Below are positions 38,796 through 52,849 of a stretch of 64,000 nt of DNA, in pieces; position 1 is the first letter of the stretch; each line of letters starts with the position of its first letter. The position numbers were made by a program, and so were the translations under genes. This DNA comes from Struthio camelus (taxonomy: Eukaryota; Chordata; Aves; Struthioniformes; Struthionidae). The stretch lies in assembly GCF_040807025.1 (NCBI RefSeq), contig NC_090954.1:12348501-12412500 (forward strand), given 5' to 3'. The notes under the pieces were generated by a model. It ran no database searches. It was not told the DNA's origin and saw only the letters and a list, made by a program, of their open reading frames with translations.

Positions 38796-41700
38796 ACCAA
38801 AAACACACTCTTTCTTCAGATGGACAATACTAAGAGTGGTTGTCCCTTGTCCCTCCTGTTCAGCTGACAGCAATAGCTTTATCAGTGGATGGTGATGAGG
38901 AACAGAAATACCAGTTCTTCTGTGCCTGATGCTAAGTTTGTCTCTAGGACACTCCTCCCCAATGGTCTATAGAGGAGTAGATAACCTGGTCCATGAACTT
39001 GCTTGATAACCGTTTGCTCTACTCCAGAACATTTGGCCCCGGGGCGATTAACAATAGCAACAAAAGTCATGCCAGAACTCTACCTGGAGAGTAAATACTA
39101 ATCTCTGAGCATCTCTGGGAACCTGTGCTGTGATGCACGCTCTCTCCTGCCTAGCAGGACCCACCTGCACCCTGCCTTTCTCACTGCTCCTGCACAAGTT
39201 GGGTTTACCACTCTCCTTCTAATGCTGCTCATTCTCTCCTCAGTTTCTGGAAAGAGGATGAAAAATGGAGGGTCATCATTTGTCTCTCAGTCTCTTTAAG
39301 TATTAATGCTCCTATTTCTTTCCTTCGCTGACTCCTCTCCTACCCCCACATGCCACCATCCTTTGATGAGCCCTACTTATTAGAGACTGAAGGGGATTTG
39401 CTATGTGTCGCTTTCAAAGGTCTGGGGGCAGGAAGCCTTAATTGCTGGATTTTTCGCACAGGGTGTTAAAATTTATTAAAGTCAGTTTCTCTGATTTCCC
39501 TTTAATGAGATGACGACTGTGTGTACGAGATAACATTAGGTTCAATGGGTGAGAAACTCACAGAGGAATTTTAAGTAATCAGACCAAGAAAGAGAAAAAG
39601 CACGAAACTCAAACCTATGTTAGTTCCCCACATCTTAAGGACTCACTTTGCAACTTCACTTGGAGGTAAGAAAATGGGATCATTTCCTGGTACATGACAG
39701 CATGACTGGGGATCTTCTTTTTGAAGGACTTCCCTTGGGAAACGGGGCAGGAGAAGGGCTTTTTGGATTGTTTGGTTTGAAAGGCAGGACTGAGGGTGTC
39801 TTTTAGGGTTTGCTTGCAGCGTGCAATGGGAGCAAGGTCTGCGTGAATTAGCATATCTCCATGGTGCAGAATGGGAATGCACAAATATTTACTGGTCCTT
39901 AGAGACATCTTGGTCTCACCAGTTTACACTGGTCCCTGAGGCAGAGGGGGTCCACCTGCACAGTGCAACATCTACCTCTCCTCTGCCCACAGTGCATCAG
40001 GCAGGGACTCCAGCTGGAGCCTTTTGATTTCCAGGGCTCATGTTTTCCAAGAATCTTCCAAACTGTAATCTGCCCTACTTTGGGGAGCTGGTGCATTTGC
40101 CCTGGCCTTATGTTGGAAAATCATGGAGCAATCCTACACTGCATCAAGCTTGGCAGCTCTGTGTGCGTCTGTGTCTGCCATGTTGGCCGGAGAAGAGAGT
40201 TAGGCAGATACCATCATCTCCCAAGGGTCTGTCCACGCTTCTGAGCTTAGCATTTCCCCGGGCATGACGCAGATCCTCCCCGAGCCAGGGAAAAGGACTC
40301 GGGTCTACAAAAGTGCAAAAGCATTGAGCAACACACAGCATGGTTTTAAAAGAACTTACGACTTTTCCTACTTTGTTAACCTCAAGTCAATTCAAAAATT
40401 GTGACCCAGGCCCCTGACAATATGAGCTGAATTAGAAATAATTTTAAATAACCAGGAAGTGTAAATTGAATGTCTTCTTCATTCCTTTTGCTCCCTTGTA
40501 GTCACATAGCCCCTGAAGGTCCTGGGGGACTTTTGGCCTTTTGTCTAAAGCCCAGAAAGCTAAAATCGATTCTCGTTTTGAGAGAGAAGCGACAAAGCTC
40601 AACGATCTGCGTTATTTCACAACTCAGAGATGTCACATAATGACAAGCACAAGGGCTGGCAAGACCAAATTTTATTTTCTCCAAGATGGGGTCAGAGCCT
40701 CCAGGCCTAGGAAAAGTTTTTCTTCTAAAGCTGCTGTGACAGGAAAATGAGACCTTCTGTATTGCCAGGAGCCTCACAGAGTTCCGTCCACTCCATCCTT
40801 CCCAGACCTGAGCTGCGCATGTGTTTGGAAAGCAGCACTCAGACCTAATTGAAAAGGCCAGCAAATCTTGACAATCTGGAGCAATGACCTCATTCTGTGA
40901 TGCAAATATGGTCTTTATTGCAAGATGCTTGATTTGGTCTGTGTTTGATTGTTCTATAGGTTTAAACGTTTTTTCTTCTTTGTGAAACTCCAGGGTCCCT
41001 CTATTTGAAAATGGGCCACCAGCTCAGGAAGTAGCATTTCCCTGTCCCGGATCTGGAGGTACAGATGTGGTTGCAGGTCTGGGACACAGTTTCAATGAAA
41101 GCCAAGTGTGGGAGGGGCAGGGAGCCAGATTAAGCAAGCCCAGCTTTATACCTTGGAGGAGACAAGAGTTGAGTGTCCTCAGAAGCCTGAAGAAAAACGC
41201 TTAAGTGAACTTAACTGAACTAATTGGAAAAAAAAGTCGGTTGGGGGAAAATTCTTGGATCTGCACCTTAGGACAATGCTTTGAAGAGCTTTTTAGATGA
41301 TACTTTTAGCATTTCAGCTGCCGTTTCTCCAGGAGCATAGGCACCACTGTGAAAACAAAGGTGGGAGAAGTCACCCCTCGAGGACTCACCCAGCACCCAA
41401 GGGCAATGCATTAAATGCAGCACTTGGTGCTCTGATTTACTCAGGCGCAAGCTGGATGTCCTGCGCTCCAGCGGGCTGCCGCCAACACCGTCAGAGGGAG
41501 CAGTGGGGCTAAACTCCGGTTCACCTGACCTTGCAGCACAAGCCCGTGCCACTTGGAGCACCTGTAACCCTGCTGAAAGTGGGACCACATGAGGCAAGAT
41601 GGGAAGAAAACTCTGCACCAAACCAGGACACCCAGAAAGCATTGAACCCACCAAGAAAAAAAAAGCCTGAAATTGTTTCTGTGGCCACCCTCCCTGCCTT

Positions 41701-42356
41701 ACTCCCTCAGCTTCATTCCCCCCTCCTTATTTTACTTTGTGCTACCTTTGCACTGGATTTTGTTGCCCTACTTTTGTCCAGCCTTCTCCTAGAGATAAGA
41801 TAAACACTATTTTCAATTAACAAGATTTGATTGCTGAAAGCAATAGGAGGCAGTTCATTTAGAGCCAGCAAATTAATTGAAAGCTAAATGTACATAGTCA
41901 GTGTATTGCTGGGAGAGCAATTATCACAATCATTTGGCCCTTGCCATGCAAGGAGGCAGGCTGCGTTCTGCCGGCTCCGCAGCTGGGCTTTGCTGAAGTG
42001 CAGGAGCAGGGGAAGTTTGTACTGCTGTGCTCCTTTCTGAAGTTCCTCTTGCTCAGCTGCTTGGCGTCCTGCTTTCATCTCTGAAGAGAAAGCAATCTGT
42101 GGCTTTAACTGTAAATTAGAGCTAGAGCATTTTTCCAGTACCCTGACGTGCACTAATAGGACCCAAAGTTGGTTTCAAACCAAGTGGTCAGATACAAAGA
42201 TCTTCCTCCTCACTCCTCTCCTCCTTTTGGATAGCTTTTGTAGGTACATGCCATGTGAAAACAGAATCAGGACAATATTCACTACCCATCCGGATCCTCC
42301 GCCCTTTGCAGCACTGTCCAGAACAACCATTTGTGAATGCACCGGGAGATCTCCGA

Positions 42357-42394
42357 TTTTTTTGTTTTTGTTTTTTGTTTTTTGTTTTTTTTTT
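42357..42394. repeat. T-rich (TTTTTTG)n tract
   Basis: A pure T/G tract of runs of 5-10 T separated by single G. It resembles a degraded poly-T tail, but no retroelement body is recognisable next to it. Confidence 0.7.
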
Positions 42395-45300
42395 AATGCA
42401 TTTAGATCAGCAAATGAGAGACAGGAGAGGGAAGGAGAGCAAAGCACTGAGCCAGTGAAAGAAAGGCACAAGTGAAAAGAAAGCTACCCTACAGCATCAG
42501 AACGGTTCTCCATAGCTTTTCAAGCCCAAATGATCCTGGCCCTGCTGTTGCTCAGCAATAGCGGGCTGCTGAGGGAGCTGCCGCGGTTCCTGTGCCGCCT
42601 GGTCCTTGCGAGCTGGGCTTGCACTCTCACCCCCCCGGAGGGCAGGTCTCCTGGCCTGACCTCTAACTCATGCTGTCTGAGAGCCTGAAAAACCTCAGGA
42701 CATGTTCTCTCCCCTAAAAGTCATCCCCTATGTGAGCCACTGGGCTCTGAGGGTGGAAATTAGAAGACCTCGGAAAATGCTCCAACTCTGAATGGGGCTG
42801 TGGTGACACACCCAGGTCTCCAAACACCTCCCGGGCTCACTTGTCCCCTGGGCTTTCCCTCTCCTTTGTCCCCACTTGCCAAGGAGGGCGCAGGGCTTTG
42901 AACTGTGCTAGCGAGGAGGTGTTTGGACACGCGGATCCCACCCCAAGCTGCCCAAGCCATATGAGTCCCTGACTGAGCAACAAGGAGAGCCCAGCCTGGT
43001 CGGAGGGGTCAGCCCCGGCCTCGCCGGCAGTGTCCTGGAGCAACTCAGCAGCAGCAACGCCCCACTAAAACCTAGACAATTTATGTATCAGGGCACGGCA
43101 GAAAACACCCCCCTGTTTAATGCAGAGTACGCCTCGAAGTGGTAAAAAGCAGTAATTATGAGCCAGGCTCTATCGGAGAGATAACAAACCCACCAAACAA
43201 AATCATGTTATCCCTGCTGCACCTCTCTGCCTCCAAGCCAACTGGCGTAGAGACGCTGCCTTTTTATTCCTGTACAAATTACGCTCGTAAGCCTCCCCCC
43301 TTGCTTGCCTGCCAGGCGTAGGCAGCGCACCGCGTGTCGGTGCGGAGCGCCGCGAGTAGTATTTCTGAGGCGGGCTGTTCTCAGCCCAGCGCCTCTCGGA
43401 GCCAGCAAACCTGGTGCTCGTACAAATTTTCTCTCACCTTCAAGAAACGCGAACAACGGGGACCAGAGCAGCGCTTCACACCAGTTACGTAACTGGCACC
43501 TCCAAAGGGAGCCGACACGTTTGGAGGAAGCAGCCAAAGCTTATTAAAATCAGAAAAGTAACACCTGCGACACCGCCGTGGCTCCTTCCGCTCCCTCCTC
43601 GGCGTGGCGTTACGCTCACAGCGTGCAACCTGCCTTTGCTGCGTCTGGCAAAGCTGCTGGTTTGGGGCTAGCCCCATTAGAGCTCGTTACCAAGTGCTTG
43701 TCGAGCCTGTGTCTGCATCGTTATCCTCCAGTCTCTTGTCTTCTCCTAGCTCACTCTGTCCTTTCCCCCCTGCTTTCTTCCCAGAGAGATTCACCAGGCT
43801 GACAGACAGGTTGGAAAACTGTTCTCAGTGCAAGGGTTTGGGGCCATCTAACCCAGGGAGGGAAGAGTCCTCCTGCCCTTTCCCTCAGCAAGTCCGCAGT
43901 CCCAACCTCAGTTCTTAGGTTTAGTGAAGCTCAGGAGTGGAATTAAAGACCTCTAGGACAGCACAGAGAAGGCATTTCATGCATAGGTGCCTTTCGGTGC
44001 TGGCAGCCACCGTGCCATCGGTGGGCAGGAACATAAAGCAGGTTGGTAAAAGAATTTTTGGGCCACTGAATTCCCAGTTATTCCAGCTCAGCTTTCTTAA
44101 TAGTGACTGGCCAGGATTGTGCATGATGTTTTTGGTCTTATGCAGCTGGATTTCTCAACTGGAACTTTCTCTTGCTGTGATCCTTGAATGTGTTTGACTT
44201 TTTTTATGGTTGTGTTGTGCTGTCCTGTTGGTGGCAAACACCCGTGCAGAGATCACCAAGTAGAGCCAGGCCTTCTTCTGCTGTCTCCCGTCCTGCAGTC
44301 AGCTACTAACTACATGATATTGAACTGCTGCCCTTCATCCTGTTTTTTTTTTTTTTCTATAGGCTTTAAAATCTTTCAGTTCTTCCTGTGCTATAGGAAT
44401 TAACACTGATTGCAAGATAAATCCTTGGAGTAAAGTACATATGTACCTTTCCTTCCATCCAGCTATGCTTTGCAGTACAAGTCATTATCTTCTCTTTGGA
44501 TGTCTCACTTTGACAACTTTTCCTATGTAGTCTTCATTTTAGCTAATCACTTCCCCACCAAATCAAATGATTTTGTGAAGCTCATGTACGTTAAACCTGG
44601 CACGCTTTCCTCACTTAGGAACACCAGCATCTTCCGGAAGATGAACCACATTAGCCTTTGCAAAAGCGCAGAGTGCTTTTTGTCCTGTTTGCTTCTTACC
44701 TGCATGAGTTTGGTTATTCTTGCCCTGGCTGGAGATAGCACTGCATACCAGGGAGAGCAAATTTAGCCTATCTATCTATACTATGCAGTATAACTACCAA
44801 GAGGTGATTCCTGGCCTTAGAAATAGGAGGTCGCTCTCACCTGAGCTCATGTTTTTCAGAGTTTTGTCTCTGCTCAGCACATAGAAAGTCCCATTTATAG
44901 CTAGCCCACCCACACTCCAGGTTGTTGCACTGTGCTCCACTGAACCCAAAGGCACATTGTTCAGCAGTTTTCAGGGTCTCTCTCAACTCTTTCTAATCTC
45001 AATCCCATCCCTTCTGCACAGCAGCCTCATCTGTGTGCTCTGCCAACAGCTAAAGCACTTGCTGTCACCAGGATTAAGCAGCAAGTCCCATGGCCATAAG
45101 AAAGCTTTCTTCCTACAAGCACCTGCTTGGAGAAGGGCTCAGCATCCAGAAAGGTGAAGGCACCGACAGAGCTTCCCCCACTCCCAGCTGAGGTGTTAAA
45201 AGCAGGTGGGTTCAAGCAAGTCCCATCTCCTCAATGGGGCCAAGAACAGGGGAAGAGAGCGAGGACACAGGGAGTGACTGCAGAAGCCACATTGCATCAG

Positions 45301-46399
45301 GCCAGCAGACTGACCCTACCTCAGCCCTTCCTGAAGGTGCTACAGCCATCCCTGCCCGCTCAGCCTCCTGGCCCAGCCCAGCCCACCTGTATGGTCCCTG
45401 GCATCACCCAGGTCTCCCCAGCTGGCCTCACTTTGCAGCTAAGAGCTGGGAGGAGGTGGGGGTGGGGGATAGGGGGTTAACCCTTTCCCCACCAGCCTCC
45501 AGCCATGGCCTTAGCACAGGGCATGTGTGTGGCCCTCTGTGTGGCACCAGGCAACCTTGGGAAGGGGGATGAAACCCTGCCCTGAAGAGCCACCCCTGTG
45601 CCCCAGCGGAGGGAGGCAGTGCAGCTCTGTGCAATCCAGCTACTTGCAGGACTGAGCAGGCTGGGCTCAGAGCACTTACTGCAAAGCCATAGATCTTGAC
45701 TTTTGCTTTTTTTTTTTTTTTAATGCCTTGAAATTACTTTCTACAGTAATATTTCTGTCCCTTCAAGATACACAACAGAAAGAGGGGGAGTCTGATGTGG
45801 AGTTTCTCTTGCCTCGCAGCATCACACCGCAGGCTATTCCCTCCCTCTCTGACCTGCAGTCAACTCACAGCAGCCCAAAAACCTTTAAGAAAGGATCGAG
45901 GTTTGCAGGGTGGGCAGGCCCCTGTGTTTCTGGGAATACCAAGCTCCAGGCTCCCGGGAAAGGCAGGCACCGCTGCAGCGGGTGCCAGCTGGCTGTGGAG
46001 GAAGGGGACCCCTTGGGAGCCAGGAGACCTGGCGGTGACCTGTCCCCCTGCCCGGACTCCCTGCATAGCCGCCAGTCCCACGGGAGTCTTTCTGTGCCTC
46101 AGTTTCCCCCTTCAAGACAGGGACTCAGCAGCCCTTTCTGTGCTGTCTCCCGTGGTGGAGGAGCCTGGTGTCACTAGGGAAGTACTCTGACTTGCCTAGT
46201 ATTTTTTGGATAATCAGCAAACGTGCTACAAAAGATGGCATATGGTCTGTGTGTGTGTGAGGGGGAGGGTAGGATTCTCTTATGCTGGAGAAAAAAAACC
46301 CAGTTCTTTAAATGAAACCTGAGAGCTGATCACGCTGCAGTTGTACAGCTGTGTCAGGATCCTGCCAAAGTGCACTGCAGCATGGACGGGATATTCAGC

Positions 46400-48650
46400 A
46401 TCTTGCTGAACCCTGCGAGCTGCTCGACGTGGTCTCAGAAGGGGCTGTGGGAGCTTAAAGCCTGCTGCCGAGCGCCGGGGAAAGGCTGCTTGTGACAGCC
46501 GGGCGGCAAACGCAGCCCCCTCTCACGTGCCAGTGAGCTGCCTGGGGCAAGCTGGTGGCAGGGGGCTCAGCTAGTGTTTCCCTCTGAGCGCTCAGTGAGT
46601 GCAGTCCTAATAGTTTAGCTGTTTTCCTCGGGAAAGCACAGTGAACAGCCCCACGGGTTGCCCTTTCATCTTGCCAGATGGCTTACCACGCTACAGGGAA
46701 CGGGGAGTGAGGACGCAAAGGTCCTGACATTTCTGTCTCCCAAGAGCTGCTCTTTGTGCTCATCTTTGATTGCTGTTGCTGTTTGATTTTTAGATTACAC
46801 ACAGATGCGCACACATGTGCAGGCAAACACACGTGCACACGAAGCTCACTTCGGAAATATCAATTGCTGCCCATTTAGAAAGATCAATGCTTTCTCTAAA
46901 AGGCCTTATGTTATTATATTGTTTTCAAATGTCTCTCCCAACAGCCAATTATTCCTCCCCCAAGTCAAAAATACATTGGCAGTCAATAGTACTAATCGCT
47001 AAAAATCAACCACTACTTAGGAGGAGATAAGTTTGCCACCTCCCTTCCTGCTTTTCAGCCGAAGCAGGCCTCCCGGTTCTGACGGCCGTTGGCAAACGCA
47101 AACCTCGCAGCACACAAAAGGGAAAGAAAACCACAGCAGGCTTCAACCAGGCTCTCCCCACGTTTATTAGACTGAAATTAGAAATGTTGATGGTGCTGTT
47201 TGTCAAATAAAAACCCTAGAAAATGGAAAACATGGAGCCGCTCCACCCCTGCGGCAAGGATCAGCCCACGGGACCGCGGGAGGCAGGAGGGACCCCGGGG
47301 TGCCAGCACCGTCCTGGCCCCCAGCGCAGCCCAGGCCGCTTGCGCGCCCGCCTCGGGGTGGCCCTCGCCGGCTACCCCAGCTGCGGCTCCCCTGGGACAG
47401 GGACAGGGACAGGGACGGGGACGGGGGTGGCGATGGGGACGGGGACGGAGCCCAGGCGGAGGTGGCCGGGGAGGTTTGCAGCATGAGCTGGCTGAGCGGG
47501 TGTTGGGGCAAGGCCAAAATGCAATATGGATAAAATGGCATGACTGGTAGGGATTTTTTTTTTCTCTCTCTCCCAGAAAAACTGAAACAACCCCAAGTTA
47601 GCAGGTGCTTTATTCAGAAAATTTCCTGGAAACCTCTGTTATGGCCTAACGAGTAACCACAGTCCCTTTGGAGCTGGCCCTGGGCTGCTAAGGGCGCCTG
47701 CGGAAAGGTTTGGCTCCTGCCCGGCCGCCCTGCCTTGGGTAGTGCCTCCGTCCGCAGCTTTCCCATCACGCTCCTCGCCAGGCTCCGCGGAGCACAGGCA
47801 GCGAGAGGCTGCTATATTTCAACAGCAGCAGTATTCAGCCCCTAGGCAGGTGTTAGAGGGCCCAGCTGAACCTTTTAGCATGAGCGGCTCCTGCCCACGA
47901 TTAGTCCCAGCAAGCGCCGTGCTCCCGATACCCTCCTGAACCGCGACCATGCTGGGCTCGCTCTGCAGCCATCGGGCATTTGTTGTGTTGCAGCCTCGGC
48001 TTCTTCCTTGCTCCATCCTGGTCTGGCTCTGGATAGGAAGGGATCTCAGCTGAAACCACCCCTGAGCAGGACTGGGATCCCCCGTGAGCCAGGAGATGCC
48101 CTGCGAGGGCAGCAGCAGCGGTGCTGCCAGCCGAGGAGGCTCCCGGCCACCGCGGGAGCTGCCCCGGGTGACGCTGCCAGAAATCACGCCCCGGGCAATC
48201 ACGTTCGCAATTGCAATCGTATGGCTGCAGCGAGTCGCTGGGGCAGCGGAGCTGCGGGAAGCAGGGATGAGCACCTTGCGCCCCTGGGCGGGGGACGAGT
48301 GCTGCCGGCGCCACCCTCAGCAGCTTTTACTGGGCCCATGGCAGGCTGAGGGGTGCAAATGGTGATTTTGCCGTGGCTGGAGCCCAGAAAAGGGCAGCAG
48401 CAGGCTGCGACCCCCTGTTCCCATCACCGAGCGTGGCTAGACTGGTCCTGCCTGACCGGGAAGCCGCACACCCAGGAGCGGGTGCCCAGACCGCTGCGGT
48501 GGTGGGAGCTCCTCGCAGAGGAGATGGGGCCCAGCTTAAACCACCCCAGCACCTCCCCAGGGCTTCCTGGCAGAGCGCTCGGTCTTCTCGCTGTGCTTTT
48601 TGTGCATTTCGTTAAACACATCATGCAATGAGCTGAGTGAGAGCTCAGCG
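46400..48650. other. GC-rich patch with CpG, no gene recognised
   Basis: GC and CpG density is raised in pieces (about 46420-46520, 47220-47480, 47690-47800, 48060-48560) with AT-rich DNA in between at 46780-47030. Several open frames overlap here on both strands but none encodes a familiar domain. It could be a weak CpG island or GC-rich intergenic DNA. Confidence 0.4.
47394..47449. repeat. (GGGACA/GGGACG)n hexamer minisatellite, G-quadruplex-prone
   Basis: GGGACAGGGACAGGGACAGG passes into GGGACGGGGACGGGGGTGG and ends in GGGGACGGGGACGG. There are at least eight GGG blocks with short loops on the plus strand, which is a G-quadruplex-compatible arrangement. Confidence 0.8.
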
Positions 48651-48779
48651 GTGCGTGGCAGGGTCGCGAGGCAATGGGGAAAGGAAAGGGGTGTTGGGGG
48701 TGAGTAGCCCCCCAAAACACTGCCATTCCTCCTGATTGCTGTGGCTCACTGCAGTGACACTTATAGATGAGGAGCATTT

Positions 48780-49020
48780 TCTTTAACAAATATGAATCTA
48801 ATGGATTAGGTCTGATCTAATTATGCGTTCTGCATTAAGCTGATGCTCCCACTGTCTGCGGCTGCTGGCATAATTAAACTTAATGTACTTTTAATGATGT
48901 CTTCTTAACTCATGCATTCATATATGATTAGAATCAAACAGGACGAGCTGTCACGAGTCCAGGAGAGCTCTTTCAGCAGCTCCTGATGGGACTCATGTTG
49001 AAATATTAATAATGCAGATT
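48780..49020. promoter_or_regulatory. TAAT-rich block, candidate conserved element
   Basis: Many homeodomain-like cores lie close together (CTAATTATGCG, GGCATAATTAAACTTAATG, CTTTTAATGATG, ATATTAATAATGC) together with ATGCATTC/ATGATTAG, between GC-rich flanks. This fits a developmental enhancer or conserved element, but there is no direct proof. Confidence 0.25.
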
Positions 49021-50116
49021 TCAAGGTTAACAACATTGGTTTTGAAGTGGGGAAAGCCTGTCACAGTTTGAGCTAATCCGAGGCAACAAAACGGCTCCAC
49101 TTTCAAGTTCAGCCTCTGCCCGTCCTATGTTTGTGCTCCTGTAAGATGTAAGTAACTGCGCTGGAAGCTCTGGACAGCAGCTGCCAAAGAAGCTGGGACG
49201 ATAACTCTGCGGGCACCTTTTGGGCGCTTTACGGAAGAGGTCTCTGTCCTGGGGCACTCGTCTGTCCTCCTATTTCTCCTTCCTGCTGTTCTTCTGCAAA
49301 CGGGAAGCAGTTCGTGTTAGGACCCAGCAATCAGAAGAGAAACTCAACTTTTGTCTAGTGTTTGACAAAGTGAAATTAGGTTGGGTGCCCCCTCCCAGTC
49401 ACTATCAGCTTGTCCACAGCCGCCTTGGCCCAGGAAATTTGCTCCCTTGAGCTGTGTACTGCCTTGTGCTGCAGGGCCTGGTGAAGCCTTGAGATTGTGA
49501 GACAGCTAAGAAAGAGGCTCTCAGCATTTTTCCCAAATAAAATACTGAATGTCACATGGCTTCTATTTCAGCACTTGGATGAAGGACCCAGTTCTAGCCT
49601 TCAGTGCTGTCTGTTGGGTAAGTAGGAAGTATTTTAACAAATGCTGCCTTGGCTCCAGAGTCCTACATGCGGCAGGTAACAATGGTGCAATGAAACCTTT
49701 TTTTCCTCCCCCTTCTTTTTTTCTGTTTTTATGGAACAGTTTTTTCATCAGCCCATGGCCTGGCAGACAGGTTGTCTTTTGACTTCCTGACAGCAAGTTG
49801 TGAAATTGTCTGAAATCCTTCCAACAGGAAAGCATTGATTTATTACACTGTAATACTGATGCGAACAACACCGTGTACCTTTCATCTAAAAAGTCAGGAC
49901 TTATAGAACACGACATGCCATTAATTCTGATGCCAGCTACAACAGAGGAGGAATTACTGCCAAAGGGATCTGGAGAGCATGTTAAACCATCCCTGCAGAG
50001 TAATGAACATACTTTGTGGCTGTTACATTATACCATATTGATCCTTAGGAATCAAAAGGTACCTTGACAGCTAATTTAGGCTATCAAAGGCTACTGTTAA
50101 TAACTGTGCATGAACA

Positions 50117-50145
50117 TGTGTGTGTATGTGTGTGTGTATGTGTGT
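50117..50145. repeat. (TG)n / TATG microsatellite
   Basis: TGTGTGTGTATGTGTGTGTG followed by TATGTGTGTA: a dinucleotide repeat with two point interruptions. Confidence 0.85.
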
Positions 50146-52849
50146 ACCATGTAATTAGTACATGAGAAAGAGATGTGCAAATATTAGCTAATTAAGCTTC
50201 TCAATATCCCCTCCGGAGGGAAGGATTACCACGTTTTGCTGCTCCAGAGACAGCTCTCCCCTTGCACGCGCTGGCGGGTGAGCTCCCTCGGGGGCCTGCT
50301 CCGAGGAGGTGAGGACCAGCCCAGCCTCTCTCCTTCCCGCAGCCGGACCTGCCCTCCAGCCTCGGGGCAGCGATGCCGCCTCGGGGTAAGCGTGCACCAG
50401 CGTAACGCCAGCCTAAGGGCACAGCCAGACGCCTCAGCGCTCTGCAAGATCGCAGCCCCCTGTAACATCCCCATCCCTCACTGAGATCCCCCTTCTCCTG
50501 CGCAGGCTGGAGCAGGGCACTGCCCGCTGCGTGCCGTAAGTGCTGTGGTGCCGGCGCTCCTGCTGACTGCTGCCTCCGGCCTCCTGCTGACTGCTGGACA
50601 GCGGTGCTCCTCTTCGCAAGATGTGTCCTTCCAGGGAAAGGGCTCTGCTGCCCCTTGGTGACTCCTGTAAATCTATCCTGACTATCCTGGGAAACATGAT
50701 TGTATTTGCTTTTCTTCTAATTTTTTCTCTCTTTTTTTTCAAGCAGATTTGTATTGCTGAGGAAACGCCCTGGCGTTAGCACATTGAATAACACACTTAA
50801 CCTTAGATTGCCAGATTTTTCACCCAGGTTTCATGTGGTATTTGCAACTCACTCTTCCCAGCTGATGAACACTGATCTCTGCTTTCACCCTGGACAGAAG
50901 CATCGTGCTGCAAGAAGCTGTTGCTAGAAGAGCGCTTGTGCCCAGCACCCTGCCCAGCTCCACCCTGCCTTCCCTCTGATGACCGCCGAAAGCATATCAG
51001 TTTTCATTCAGTTCTGTAAATCTTTGTCTGTAATGCTCACATAATCTCCTCACTTCTGCCACCCCCTTTGCAGTGACCCTGGGGACAGCCGGGACCCTGC
51101 AGCGTGGCGCAGTCTCGAGCACCGCCCTGCAGACAGGCTCCTTGCCACCGACAGCAGCAGTGTAAGGGGTTACGGGATCCCTCAGCCCCTGTGCAGAGCT
51201 GCAGTCCCAGCTCTGCTGCCATCCCAGGCAGGGAAGTCATTTGCTGCCTAAAGCTATGCACTGATGTGGAGTTATCTGGGATAAGGTAACCACCGTGTGC
51301 GTATCCAGGGTCTACTCCGGGCTACTTCTCCAGCTGCTGGCACGCTTTCACCCCTCGCGCACTCTCAAGCCATTGGGACCATATGCCTGGAAAAAAGCAG
51401 AGCTGCTCCACGTAAGAAGCAAGCTGGCAGGGGGTCATCTTGGTAAGGAAGCTCAGGTAACAAGACTGATCGTTTCTATGGAGCCCAAGCCGCTCTCTGG
51501 CACCTCCTGAGCCAAGGTCTGTGTGTGGGTTTTGCCCCCAGAAGCCCTGCTCTGCTGCGGGCTGACGTGCCACTGTGTGTGGCACCAGGATGTCGCTGGG
51601 TCCCTGCCATTAATGTAGGGGGCACGAGAGATGTGAGCATGGGGCCACAGCCAGCAGTGGGCTTCTAGGACGCCAGAGCAGTGATGGTGCTGCCCGATTG
51701 ATTCGTGCCTGCAGGCAATGCGGAGACAGCAGGGTGGTCCGTGCTTGAGGCAGCCAGCAGCTACACGAGATCGGAATGGAGACCGAGCCACCTGGCTCTG
51801 AGGACTAACGCGTTTACTCCACACTCCCTAATGTGCACCAGGCTGCTCTGGAGCAACCCTGCTAGCTAAGCCCAGAGCCATGCTGCGGCTTCTTCCGTGT
51901 CTGTGGGCAGGGTACTGCACACCACCAGGCTAGGTTGTCTGGGCTCTGACATGGTGGAACAACATGCTAGTTCGAAACGTGCACAAAAGCAGTCTCCTGG
52001 GGACATCAAGCCACATGTGAGGAGTGGGTGACTGTGCCTTTCTTTAAAAGTCTAGTAGGAGCCTGTGTTCACAGTGCAAACATCCCCAAGGCTCCCAAAC
52101 CCTTCCAAAGAGGTATGTGCTGGAGCTGAAGGGGTTGGTGGCATCCCCTGGGTCACTGCAGATGCTGTTGTACCTGCTCACAGCCCTGCCCTATTCCTGC
52201 ACTGAGCTTAGACGAGTACGTTTTCCTCACATTTGCTGGCAGATAGGAGTTCAGGCAAACAAGTCCAGCCAAATCAGCCTGTGCCCTGGGGCAGGGGTTA
52301 CGGCCCCCAGAGTACAGCGCAGGCTGACTCATGCATTTGCTCCTCACCTATCATGCTGCAGGGCTTGGTGCTTTCAGCTTCCATGACTGCTGCAGATGGC
52401 TTTGGATCCTTGCTGGAGCATTCAGCCCTGTTTCCTACAAGTTTCCTACACTGCTTTTACCAGTACAAGGGGATTATGACTTGCTTTTGTCAAGGCATAA
52501 AGGAACATTTCTTGTGCATCTCTGCAACTGCACTGGGAAGCAGGAGTGAACCACACAGCACAGATAGTGTTTTCAGACAGGTTCCAAGCCCACAGTGCAG
52601 CACTGGATGCCTAAGGCAGGTGTGGAAGACTGAAACGGGCTGATGCAACACCGTCTGCCCCGGAAAGCTTCCCTTCAGGCCCCATGTGCTGGGAGTCTCT
52701 CGAGTTTCATGGCCTGAGGGTTTGCATCCCCTTTCAAAACATATTCATTCTGCTCCTTGCTGACTCTATCTTTAAAACTTACCGGGGGGTAAAAAACTCT
52801 CTTGACCGTTGGACGCCTCAATCTACAACCACTGCCCTGCAGGGAGAGC

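Larger units (their letters stand above)
36061..46380. other. intergenic DNA, no gene recognised
   Basis: It holds simple repeats (37008-37042, 37238-37253, 38773-38795, 42357-42394, 45707-45722) and a MIR-like fragment at about 38490-38645. A modest GC-rich stretch with some CpG lies at 43310-43630. Open frames show no recognisable domain. A short CCTCAGTTTCCCCC at about 46096-46110 may be another MIR trace. Confidence 0.5.

Noticed and set aside
50210-50640. GC-rich patch with ATG and a donor-like CGGGGTAAGC
   Set aside because: A single donor-like site and a short frame are not enough. No acceptor-donor pair or domain supports an exon.
51960-51985. AGTTCGAAAC, similar to a tRNA B box
   Set aside because: No matching A box lies at the right distance, and no cloverleaf can be drawn.
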